Made by a program: the position numbers and the translations under genes. This document shows positions 1 through 10,981 of a stretch of DNA of 64,000 bases, one piece after another. The notes under the pieces are model-generated. The model was not told the origin of the DNA. It did not search any database and saw only the letters and a list, made by a program, of their open reading frames with translations. The stretch's first letter is position 1. Each line of letters opens with the position of its first letter. The DNA is taken from the NCBI GenBank assembly GCA_032164295.1, contig JAJHTX010000002.1, positions 3,162,001 to 3,226,000 on the forward strand, written 5' to 3'. The stretch is from Inonotus obliquus. Its lineage: Eukaryota > Basidiomycota > Agaricomycetes > Hymenochaetales > Hymenochaetaceae.

Positions 1-2459
1 ATTCCATAGTATCCGCGAGGATTTTCAACAGCTCATTTCTCGGTATATGATCCAACAACATCGTAATATCCTCCTCGGATGTAGCGATATTTGCAACCAA
101 GTTCAATGCTTGTTCTTGTACATCCTCTTTCGCGTCGACCAGGCAACTGCAAGATTGATATCAGTAACCGTTTTCACTCATCAGTCCGATCAGAAAGGGA
201 AACCCACGATCGTAGATGATCCCAGCCCACTTGTTTCATAACGGATACCTTTTCCTCCGAGTTTGCCTTGTTAAGAAGATTCTTAACGGCCCACAAGGCG
301 CTGATTTTAAGTTTATCTTCTGGTGCTCTTGTAAGTTCAGCGATTCGAGAAACCATTCCTCGATCCATAACCGTCTTCAGACATAAAGAGTTAAGAGACG
401 AAAGGCCTCACCACACACACTCCAGTCACTCACCTGTCTCAAAGGCGAAAAATCATTCAATAAATTACACAATCCCGTCAACGCGATATGAATCACGCGT
501 CTATCCTCATCCCTCTTCTCCACGATCTCGCATAATGTGAGTCCCACGCCTGAATCTAATAGGCTCGTGCGTAAAACTCGGACAGAGCGGCTGAGAGCGC
601 GAATACTTTGGCATGCGGCGTAACGTACTCCTGGGCTGGGATGTTCGAGGCAGACGGACACAAGAGGGAGAAGACTGAGTCGGCCTGCTACATCGTTGCG
701 AATGTCTTCGACGCTCATTGCTAGGGAGGCGATGGCTGTCAGAGATGCCTGAGATTGTGATGAGTACTCCGCAATACAAATCGTGTGGAATGAGAGTTCA
801 CCTCTCGCAATCGCGAGGTATCGATAGCCTCGCCATCTTCCCATTCTTGGGGCTTAGACGGTGGAGTAACTGAACGAACAACATTGGCAAGCTTGTCGAG
901 CGTTCCGGATTTTGAGGCATCAAGACAACGTTCTTGCTCGTCTGCTACTAGCCAGCCTACAGGAAAATACTAACGTGAGCGTCAATAAAGCGTCAACAGA
1001 GACAACGGAACGCACCAAGGATGTGGCATGCTTTTGCGCGGTCGATCGCAGACTCGCTGGCGTTCGAGATGATCGAACTCAGCACATGTATTATCGTACT
1101 GGATAGTCGACGGTCATGCGTCGAACCAGTCGAGCGAAGGATATTTGTCACACTTTTGAACCGATTCAGTCAACAAAACGAGGAAGGAAAACTAAGAAGT
1201 TACCAGTTACATACCATAAACACGCAGCCAATCGCACTTCAGTTTTCCTATCCTTTGCGAGCTCGGAGGCTATCGATAGGATTGAATGTGACGCTTTGTA
1301 ATAGAAAAAAAGTTCCGCATTAGTTCGCAGATCAAGAACACAGGCCGATATTGAAATGACGAAAGGTCAGACCTTTTGGCTCGGTAGTGGATTTTGAAAG
1401 GATAAGAGCAACGCTTGGGTTGTCTTTGACTAGAGCAGCGATTGCGTATAACGCAGCTTCCTTTTGCTAAAAACGAGCAAAACCAAGTTTATTAACCTCG
1501 TCTTCCTTGACCGGGCATATGATAGATCCGGAGGCTCACCGCGAAATCCTTGCTCTTTAGCATCCCAGCTAATTGCCTAATTACCCAGCCTCCTTGCCGT
1601 CCAGGAGCGTTCGCGTTGACGAGTGCGGAGACTTCCCATCCTCTCTTTCCCTTGATCTCCTTGGCTCGCTCAGCAGAAGGGAGCCAGTCTGTTATTGCAA
1701 TACGATGCTTGGGTATCCGTGTGCCAAAGGCAAGCAATTGTGCAATGTAGAGTTTGATCATGGAAGTGGGACTCTCGAGGAGTGGCAGGTAGACGTCAAG
1801 AGCTTGGGTCTGTACATCCACTTCAACGAAGGATGCAACTCAATGATACCACTGGCTTACCTGGAATATATAATCCAACGTCGACCTCGTCTCACTCCGG
1901 TATTCCACACATTCTTCACCCAAATCCCACAGCGAAGGTCCTGCGCAATCCGCAATTGCAACGAACAATGCTCGGAGGGCTCGTACAAAGGCTATTTTTA
2001 GAAACGTTGGTTCGTACTCGGAAAGTGCTGCGAGTGCGGTAAGGATCGCGCTGGGTGCATCCGCCTCGAGGAGGCCGAACAAGACATCCCGAGGACCTAG
2101 AGGTCTAAGGTTATTCGTACATTCTGCATTCGTGCTTTGAGAAACATAGGGTGCATGGATGTGCTTACCATGAGCGAGTGAGGCTACGACGTTAGCCGCC
2201 TCCATTCGAATTTGAGCTGCAGATGGCTCACTAGAGCTTGAGGGACAGATATTGTCGTCTACTGCTGGATTATAGTTTACATAGCTAACGATACTGAAAG
2301 GGCGTTTGTGGTGAATGAGGGCTGGATTCTGAAGTGGGATACTTACGAAGGTAAAAGGGGACCTTCAGGACCTGACGTGTGTTTGAGTGCGAGTTTCGCG
2401 GAAGGATTTCCTATGAGAGTATTCTTTGTATGTTTGAGGTAGCTGAGTACATCGACCAT
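1..2459 (-). CDS. GID5: ARMC8 / GID5 (VID28) armadillo-repeat subunit of the GID/CTLH ubiquitin ligase, 3'-truncated by window edge
   Basis: This gene encodes an alpha-helical armadillo scaffold. In yeast the family (Vid28/Gid5; human ARMC8) links substrate receptors to the catalytic core of the GID/CTLH E3 ligase, which acts in regulated protein turnover. The start (MVDVLSYLKHTKNT) reads on the minus strand from 2459, and the first donor follows at about 2345. Armadillo-type helices recur in the later exons, for example around 1840-2205, 1492-1821 and 377-844. The last visible exons read GMVSRIAELTRAPEDKLKIS and then DVQEQALNLVANIATSEED, typical of the ARMC8 C-terminal half. The stop codon lies before base 1. 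The gene has many short introns and its start is only 90 bp from the divergent dephospho-CoA kinase. The family call is from remembered ARMC8 features and is fairly secure; the exon map is approximate. Confidence 0.85.
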
Positions 2460-2549
2460 GGTGGTGGTGGAAAGCTATAACGTGACAACTCAAGTCGCGA
2501 CTTGCTTTCTCCTTCCTAGCCTAGCTCCTGACTTGAAGCAAGCAACAAA
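2460..2549. promoter_or_regulatory. 90-bp divergent intergenic region between GID5 and CAB5 homologues
   Basis: The two start codons (2459 on minus, 2550 on plus) are 90 bp apart, so both genes must share this sequence as promoter and 5' leader. No TATA box is evident. This is inferred from gene layout only. Confidence 0.5.
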
Positions 2550-3394
2550 ATGCTTGGTGAGTCAATCATCTCTTAATGACATTCTGACCCGTCTTATTTC
2601 CTAGTTGTTGGGTTGACGGGTGGGATTGCGACGGGCAAGTCAACAGTCTCCTCCCTACTTAAGGCGCACTCAGTCACAGTCATCGACGCGGACGTCATTG
2701 CTCGACAAGTTGTACAACCAGGGACAAGAGCTCACAAGGAGATCGTGGCGTATTTCGGAGAGAAAGTGCTGCTCGCAGATGGGAGCCTCAATCGCCCGAA
2801 ACTAGGTGCGGTCATCTTCGGGGACGACGGGAAAAGGAAGAAATTGAATTCTATTGTGCACCCTGCTGTAAGGCGGGAAATGCTTCGACAAGTACTCTGG
2901 GCCTGGATAAAAGGGAAGCGATACTGCGTCATGGATGTACCATTGCTCATCGAGACCGGCTTGCACAACTGGGTTGGAATAACCGTCCTCGTCTCCTGGT
3001 ATGTCATCTCCCCGACAACGACCGGCTAGCCTATCTCTCGGTTCATCGCCATCCGTGTTTCTGACGAAAATGTTCCCTTTTGCCTCTCTCTAGCTCAGAG
3101 AGCACGCAGCTTTCGCGGCTCAAGGCAAGAGACACCCTGACCGAAGATGCCGCACAGGCACGGGTCAAATCGCAAATGCCTATAAGCGCGAAGGCAGATT
3201 ACGCCGATGTTGTTATCGACAATTCTGGTTCGCTGGACGAATTGCAAGGCAAGGTAGATGACCTCATAGAAATGTTGAACAGAGAGACGCGGTGGACTTG
3301 GGTAGTCGAATGGTTAATACCACCTGCTGGGATTGCGAGTGCAATAGTGACGATAATGTTGAAATGGATTAGAACAAAGAATAAACACGAGTAG
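2550..3394 (+). CDS. CAB5: Dephospho-CoA kinase
   Basis: The enzyme phosphorylates the 3'-hydroxyl of dephospho-CoA with ATP, the last step of coenzyme A synthesis. The first exon is only seven coding bases (ATG CTT G), followed by an intron to 2604. The joined N-terminus MLVVGLTGGIATGKSTVSSL carries the P-loop GxxxxGKS. Further family motifs are DADVIAR, the VHPAVR segment and DVPLLIETGL. A second intron (about 2999-3093) interrupts just after TVLVS. The downstream exon has the lid region and ends the kinase with ADYADVVIDNSGSLDEL. The C-terminus has a hydrophobic stretch (PAGIASAIVTIMLKW) with basic residues after it, which looks like a tail anchor. Such tails are known in some fungal and animal homologues and would place the enzyme at a membrane. 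The start is supported by P-loop spacing. Confidence 0.92.
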
Positions 3395-3525
3395 TTTCCA
3401 TGCAGCATACAATGTGTGCATCCAAGTAGCGATGAGTTAGTTATCTTCGACGATCGCCGTGGCTGCTACTACATAAGCACAGCTCTCCGACTCATCTCAT
3501 CTCACCTCTCCCTCTCACCAACACC

Positions 3526-6009
3526 ATGGCGGACAATCAAGTCGCTCTATCTCGCATGTCCAGAGCTACTCAATCTTCTCTCTCAAAAGCTACTAGACAG
3601 AATGTTCCTCCTTTTCTCCAGAAATTATACGAGTATGTTCAATAACTTCTGTTTCACCACTCTCCCATTCACTCTCTCTTCGTCTTATTACAGAATGGTC
3701 AGCGACTCTGCTACAGACAACCTCATACGCTGGTCGGAAAACGGTGACTCATTCTTTGGTGGGCACATCTTCATCCTTTCCTTCAGCGCTTATACTCAAC
3801 GCGGCTCAAGTCCTCGACCACGAACGCGTTGCTCATGATGTCCTTCCAAGGTGGTTCAAGCACAGCAATTTTGCCTCATTCGTCCGACAACTCAACATGT
3901 ACGGTTTCCACAAGATTCCTCATCTCCAACAAGGTGTCCTTAAATCAGAGTCGGAGACGGAAATTTGGAACTTTGAACACCCCAACTTCCGCAGGGGGCA
4001 GCCAGATCTACTCTGCCTCATCACTCGCAAAAAGCAGGCTCAGGAGCGCCAGAATGAGGACCAGTCGCTTGGTGATAGAGATGGAAATGCTCCAGGACTC
4101 GTCGGTGGTTTCGCCACGGGCTCGCTCGTCGACGTAAACTCGATCATCAACGGTATTGCAGCCATAAAGCGCCACCAGGCGACAATATCTGCCGATCTCA
4201 ATGACCTTAAGGCGTCAAATCAACACTTATGGCAGGAAGCCCTCGACGCGCGAGAGCGACACCAGAAACAACAAGATACGATCAACCGTATCCTCAAGTT
4301 CCTTGCGGGCGTCTTTGGCAGCTCGGCGGCTCACAAGGGTTCTCCGGTACATGGATCACCCCACGCGGGCATCCCTCGTAAGCGGCAACGACTTATGATT
4401 GAGGGTGCCGCTCAATCGGCCAAGGATGAGCCTCTGGAACCCCTGGACGGAGATGAGCCGATGGTTGAGACGACAGACGAAAGCACCCCAACGGGTATGA
4501 ATAACATTATTGTACTTCATGGTCTTGTCGGAATTTGTTCTTATATTGTCACTTCTAGATCGGTTTGTCGAAATGAGCCCGTCTCCTGTTCCTTCCAAAG
4601 CACCATCTGTGGTGCCGGAAACACCGAAAACGCATAATTTGGCTCCGCAATACCAGTCAGAGCCACCAATAGCCGCAGACATCGTCATGGGTGGAAATTT
4701 CACCCATCAACAACCTTTTATTCCCTTTTCCACGACCACCTTCTCGCCGCCTAACGATAACTCTGCCGTTGCAGCACCTTACGTTCATCCGACTGAGTCG
4801 ATCACACCGACAGCATTGACCGCTAGTTCACCAAGTCCAAGGGAGGAGTTACTGCAGTCTATTGTTAACTCGCCTGGGGCAATGCAACGATTGCTTAATC
4901 TCATAAGCTTTCAACAACAGCAACAAAACATCCCAATGCCACCTCCGCTTGATCTGAACGATCCTAAATCTGACACGACAAATTACATAGACAATGCATT
5001 CAATGACCATTACACGCCGCAACCATATCATCCACCTCATTCCTCCGACCCTGCCCTCTCCGTACCAGATAGTTTTGACATTGTTGAGCCAGACTCTCAG
5101 ACAATGTCGTTACTGCATTCAGACGACATACCAGGCGGTATTTCGTTAGAACCATACATAGAGAACACGAATCGACTGAAGGAAACGAGCGACGCGTCAT
5201 CGGCGATTGCGGAGCATGTGAATATGATGGATTCGAATATCGACTCGCTGATGAAACACCTGGGATTGGATCCGCAGCAGCTGGATAGTATACAAGACGA
5301 TGGGTTCGGTATAGACGGTGCTGGTGGTGAGGAGGATAACGAGATGTTGTTTACTAACGATCAGATTGAACGGCGGACCAACTCGCCAGATTCTTCTACG
5401 ACTGGCGTGAATACGAACGCTAGTAGAACCGATTCACCGGTCATCCCACCACATTCCACTACACCTACCTCCGCAGCGGGTATCACCGCAAATGCAACAA
5501 CGAACCCAACAGTTCTACCTTTCCAACCAACAGTCCCCGATTTTGACTTCAACGTCTTCCTCAACGAACTCGCTAAACAAAACGGCGAAACGCCTAACGG
5601 ACCTGGGTTTGGGGACTACAAAGCTTCTGATCACACATTGGATGCTCTCATGGGTGCTTCTAACACCCTTAATAGCACCAGCAGTACGACTTCACCGCAA
5701 CTTAGTGCGTTTGTAGATGAGATTGCTTCTCAGTCAGGTCTATCGGATATTTCGGCTTCGCCGCCTAGGACCCGTGCCGGACGTACGACGTCGATTGTGT
5801 CGGATGGGTTGGACTCGCCAATTACTGTTGCGAGTTCCTTACCTGATGTTAGTGGTGTTGGCAGTAAGAAAGGTGGGACTACGGGGACTAGTGCGAGGAA
5901 GAGGAAGCCAGAAGTTGATGGTGATATTGATTTACCTACGACCACGACTACGACCATCGGGGCCACAAATACTACGCGTACCCAGACGAAGACGAAACGA
6001 AAGCGATGA
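3526..6009 (+). CDS. HSF1: Heat shock transcription factor (HSF1 family)
   Basis: This is a nuclear transcription factor that binds heat shock elements as a trimer. The DNA-binding domain spans about residues 27-130 across three exons: VPPFLQKLYEMV, DNLIRWSENGDSFFVLD, LPRWFKHSNFASFVRQLNMY and WNFEHPNFRRGQPDLL, all canonical HSF winged-helix segments. Introns fall at about 3631-3692 and 3759-3809. A heptad-rich coiled coil (IKRHQATISADLNDLKASNQ onward, ending near LKFLAGVFG) is the oligomerisation region. A third intron (about 4497-4559) precedes a long Ser/Thr/Pro- and Gln-rich tail with acidic patches, a likely activation domain. The protein ends in a basic KTKRKR stretch that could be a nuclear signal. 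The start at 3526 gives a short basic leader. The family is certain from the DNA-binding domain; one-to-one orthology with yeast HSF1 is inferred. Confidence 0.93.
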
Positions 6010-7058
6010 ACGAACGACAATCTAGTCTAACGTCAAAACTCATCAAACCCGTTTTTGCTTGGTCCGTTTCGAGTTTAGGTTTTTGGGGTTACGATATTAT
6101 TGGATGAATGAATGGCTCGATTTCGATGTTGATTCTATTTTTCGTCATGTATGTTACTTCTTCGACTTTCCCTCTTCCCCTTTGTCCCTCCTTTTAACTC
6201 TAACCTCCTACACATCTCATACGCACACGCAATCGCAATTTCCAACCTCCTCGTCCTTCATCACACACAAAGAAAAGGCAAATTCGACCCGGCAAGTAGT
6301 TGTGTTGTACGAGCAGCACGTCGCTTCTCTCTCCCATCCCTCCCATCCCATCCCATCATTTCAGTATATTCATCTCATCTTCTCTTTATTTCCCTTGCTC
6401 TCATCTTGTTCTCATTATTCGTTGTTCGTTGTTTCAAGTCTCAAAGGCCACCCAAATTCAAACGCAATCCAAACGTGTTATTGCTATCCACGTATCAAAC
6501 ATCAAATATCAGATTGTAACTGCCATAACTTCAACGTTGTGTAAGGAATATAAATAATAAGTATCACTACTCCTAAAAAGAAAGGTATGCTATAAAATTC
6601 AGCCTGTGTGCAGGATAGATACGACCGTACGTGTGTACGTTCAAAGAACAAAAAAAAGTCGAATTGAAAAAGGGAATGTGTGTTAGATAACGAATGAGAT
6701 ACCAACATATAAGCCAAATGGAAGAAGAAAAAGGAAAGCACCAAGGAAATGCATCACATAAATGAAAGTATATAGATAACTAAGCAAAGCGAATCTTTTC
6801 CAAGTGGCAATTGGGGTCCGGCCTTACGACGAAAGGAATGAGTGCAAGTAGCAAGAAAAGGGCTGGAGAGATGAGGAATGAGAGATAAATAGAGGAATAT
6901 ATATAAAAGAGAGGCAGCGGGAGAGGGGGGGGGGGGGTGAATAGATCAATCATGATTCATGGTCACTGGGTCAAGCACTAATAAAGAAGAGACGGAACTT
7001 AAGCTAGATAGGTGTCAATAACAAGTGGGCAGATCGAACGACGATAGAAGTTCGCCGT
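6010..7058. other. Convergent 3' intergenic region with pyrimidine-rich tracts and a 13-G run
   Basis: This lies between the ends of the HSF gene (+) and the arrestin gene (-) and should hold both 3' UTRs. The plus strand is CT-rich from about 6155 to 6430. An uninterrupted run of 13 G occurs at 6925-6937. Open frames here are low in complexity and lack recognisable domains, so I see no gene. Confidence 0.5.
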
Positions 7059-10000
7059 TCACTGAGAAACAGGAACTTTAGGTGGTAAAGGTGGAGGTGG
7101 AGGAACTGACGGGCCTCTCTTATTCATCGAAGAAGATGGAGAATCGAAGCCCACGCCCAGATCGAGAGGAGAGAATGGTCGGAATGACAACCCAAAGTCA
7201 ACACGGGATTCACGAGTTTCTTCTCCTCCTATTCCTCTTGCCCCTCCTCCTAACAGTGCTGACGTTGGAGAAAGAAGCAACGTCTCAGAGTTAATGTTAT
7301 TATTAGCAGGTGTACTAACAATAGCACTCTGCTCAGCTTGCGAACGTATATCTTCTTCCAACGTTTTTTCGATATATTCCACTGGTGGACGAGGAGCCAA
7401 TGGAGGTGGAGGAGGTGGAGGAGTACTCTCGTCTTCAACGGCTAGAGGGTGACGTTGAGTGTAGGATAAGGACAATGATGGGTTCCGTGATGGAGGACTG
7501 GATGATGGGTAGAGTCTTGAGGGTCCAGCGATGTTACTACTACTACCACCACTACCACTACCACTGCCTGCACTGCCTGAAGGTGCTCCTGAAGCAGCTA
7601 CAGCATCCTCGGCGTCCATCTGAGCACGCAACCTCGCTTTTTCTTCTGCAGCCGTCAGGAATCGCGGTCCAGAGTAATCCGCAGGCGGCAACGGTTGAGA
7701 CCTGGGAGAAGATACTGGTGGTGGACTATCATAACCTAGCGGACTGGCTCGGCTGCCAGAAGCTCGTGCCGGAGGTGTCGGTGGGTTTCCAGCCGCAGCT
7801 GCATCATCCGCCTCATATTTCCTCCTCAACCTCTCCTTTTCTGACATCGCTGAATCATACATCGAAGAAGGCGGTGGGGATGACGGAGGGGGTGGCGGCC
7901 CAGCTTCGCGACTACTCGCTTCCGACACCCGACGTCCATTTCCGTTGATCGCATGAGACGAACTAGCTGATGGGTACAGATCATCGTACGCAATCGGCCC
8001 ATCACCACCGGGAGATGACACGATATTGACCTGCTGGTGACGATCCACAGCACGCTTCGCCTCCCAGTAACGTAATGCCGCCTTCTCTTCCTCAGCTGTC
8101 GGGTAAGATCTCTGTGACGATGGTGGCTTAGGTGCTGGAGGTGATGGAGGAGTTACGGGCCGGGCAGATGTATTTTGTACGGGTGGTTTCTTGCTGATCG
8201 AGGCCATTGCATGCTGATACAGCTGGGCTCCCGTCGACTTCGTCTCTGTAGGCTGAACCGACCTGTGACTTGAACTTGAATAGTCGTTAGAGTAATTCCT
8301 CTTATGAGGCGGAGATCCTCCGTTCGGTACAGATCCACTAGGGAAGTTCTCTTCTGATAGCCCCTGGACCTGGGTCCTCTGAGCCGCCTTCTGTGCCTCT
8401 TCATATAGACGCATTTTCTCTTCCTCGGCTGTTGGCCATGGCGTACCCTTCTTTGACCCTGCAGGTTTCTGCACGGTTGCAACTGGAGCAGGCTCTGGGA
8501 TGGGCATGGAAGGTGGTGTGCGCACGGAATTCTGGCGAACAACTCGCTCAGGGGCTGGTGCGGGCTATAAGAGGGGTTTCGTCAATTAGGTTGCTAAGAG
8601 GAAGAAGGAAGGGCATACCATTGGAGATAAGGTATTTCCCATGCTGGCTTGAGTCCTCAGAGCTTGTTCCCTTGCCTCATTGAAAAGGCGTTGCTTTTCT
8701 TCCTCAGCGGTTGGCCAAGCGGAGCGCTGAGAACCAGTCGTGCGGGATGGTGACACACGATCATTCATAGTAGAACCCGAGCCACCCGCGAGTGTGTATT
8801 GCTGGTGATCCAGATCGTCCAACACCAGACCATAAGGTTGTGCGACTGGAGGAGACTCAGGAATCTCATCCATTTCAGCATTCGCCAGAGTGAGACGCCG
8901 CGAGGGGTTCGTGTTAAGCGGGGGACGACGTACTGCCATTCCACTATATTCAGCAGCAATTGCCGGTGAAGCTCCTCTGGGAACAGCAGCAAGAGAGGTA
9001 GGAGCCGCAGTGGTAAAGCCAAACTCATCAAAATTGCTCCTCGGTCCAGTCACTGGATCACCATACGAACTCGATGTCGCCGACATTGCCTGTGAAGGCA
9101 ATTGTTCTCTAGCGGTCTGGTTGGACGGAAAAAGACCAGATCGAGCGGGTGCCGTATTGAACGCTGGTTGCTGACTGGTTTGCGACGGAATGGAAGGTCG
9201 TGTTGCACCGACGGTGGCTGGAACGATGGGCTCGAGATGTTGATTAGGTGCGACGAGCGAGAGGTTAGGTGCAGGTCCAATTCGCCTGAATATGCAAAGA
9301 TAAGTATATTGCAACGCTAAGAAAGCAAGCACCTTACCTGACTGCTTCAATGGACATATTTCTGAGGATGGTATGCACCACATGAGTGAATGAGGATAGT
9401 TACAGAACGGTAGAATGACGGACCTGGGCCAGTTTGATACAGTTACAGGCAACTCTAACAGCAGAGGCTTCCCTGTTGCCAGTACCGCCTTGACTTGGAT
9501 ACTATATGAGATATCTATATGTCTAGCGGCTACAACGGTCGTATTCGTATGCGTCTGCGGAATAAAGCAGCCAAGTTCCGACCGTTGTTCCTGGCCCTGA
9601 TACACGGTCATATTCACGGGCACTTTTTGTTCGCCGATGGGTGTTGAGTGGCATTGTGGAGAACGTTTCTTTCCGCCCGATTGAGGTCCTGGTCTGTAAA
9701 TAATAGTCTCTTTTAAGAGAAACTCGAACGCTCGTAGAGCCATGGCTGGAATGCCGTCATTCTTGAATATCGCGAGAACTTTGACCCTATCACCAGGACC
9801 GTAACACGTATGTGATCGTTGCACTGTCAACATGAGCAAGTCTTCTACGACATGTCGGCTTTCTGGTTGGGCGTAAACGGGCCACGTAGAGTGTAGCTCA
9901 TGCTTATCGATTACGATTGAGTGGACGGTCTGCAAGATCTGTTCCTTTTTCTTGAAGAAGAATCCACTACGAGCGATAAGCAAGGAGTACTTCGGAATAG

Positions 10001-10703
10001 GAAAGTCGCGCTCACCTCTTGCCCTTCATACATGTCTTTGCGATTAATTCGTACCTGATCCCAGCTGTCCGATGGTAGAATTAGTCAAGGTCCCACGAGG
10101 CCAATAACTGAAGGCTACGAACCGCCCTTGTCTAACGCAATACTGGGCGGAATCGACTCAGGAATCCTTATAGCGAACGGGAAGTCACTCTAGAGAGGCC
10201 ATAAGATGTTGGTGAATACGACTAGCCACAAGCGAGTCGCTTACAGTGGTCAACAGTCCCCAATCTCCCTCCGCCAACCACACGTGGACAGGACTCGGCC
10301 CGATGAGGTCCTGGTACGAGTTGCTTGGTCCGCCTCCCGGTAACGTCTCGATTTTCCTCAATTCTACTCTGACCCATTTCGCCTTGGCACCCTGCGGAGG
10401 TAAACGCACTTCAACAGCCTAGGGAAAAGATCGATAAGCTCTCCAAGCGCCCGTAGGGGAAGGGTACTAGTCAGACGTACCCCTCTCACTTCTGCGTGGG
10501 GTCGGTCGCGTCCCGCAGGAATTCCAGGGTAACCTGCAGTTCCAAGAGTATCAATTAAGGTATTCAAAGGGACTGAAAGTAGAAACACATGCCCTCGACG
10601 AACTCAACATTCGGCGGTGGCCGTAATGTTCTGCGAAGGAATACCAGGTGTCAGCAACGCAGTAATGGTATGTGAGGTAGACTCACATTCTTGCTTGAGA
10701 CAT
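7059..10703 (-). CDS. Arrestin-domain (alpha-arrestin-like) protein with a long disordered tail bearing PTAEEEK repeats
   Basis: The protein starts MSQARITLRPPPNVEFVEG at 10703. Exon joining gives an arrestin N-domain (YPGIPAGRDRP, then AKWVRVELRKIETLPGGGPS and GPSPVHVWLAEGDWGLL). The arrestin C-domain follows (HTCYGPGDRVKVLAIFKNDG, then SYSIQVKAVLATGKPLLLEL). Alpha-arrestins usually act as adaptors between cargo and ubiquitin ligases at membranes. From about residue 400 onward the protein is Pro/Ser-rich and disordered. It contains about five spaced copies of a 20-residue module beginning PTAEEEK or a variant (near 8700, 8420, 8090, 7840 and 7650), each followed by RL and an Ala/Glu-rich helix. 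I saw no clear PPxY motif of the kind that recruits Nedd4/Rsp5 ligases. One intron, 10534-10592, must use a GC donor to keep frame. Neighbours give no functional clue. Confidence 0.8.
10534..10592 (-). other. GC-AG intron in the arrestin gene
   Basis: Frame continuity from VEFVEG into YPGIPAGRDRP requires splicing from a GCATGT donor after codon position 1 to a TGCAG acceptor. The nearby GT (10588) would shift the frame and lose the conserved arrestin sequence. Confidence 0.65.
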
Positions 10704-10981
10704 GCCACGGTCGCGATTAAGGCCGTGTATAGCACGATCTGGCTGCGGCTGCGGAGAGGTAGAAGTAAAAGAAGAAAGAAAGGAGAGATGGCGGATTTTC
10801 GCGTTTACGGAGTGCATACTAAGCCGGCGCTCATACGCATCATCGCCATCAGTATCACCTTCAGGGTAATGCTGCGCCAGTGCACGTGTCGGTCAACATC
10901 TTCCTCCGGATCTCACGCTCAAAATGAGATAAGTATCAATCCCAAAACAAATGTACTGTAGAAAACTAAAACATATGTATG

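Noticed and set aside
6059..6557. Overlapping open frames (up to 161 codons) after the HSF stop
   Set aside because: They consist of CT-rich low-complexity sequence rich in Ser/Leu/Phe with no domain and fit a 3' UTR better.
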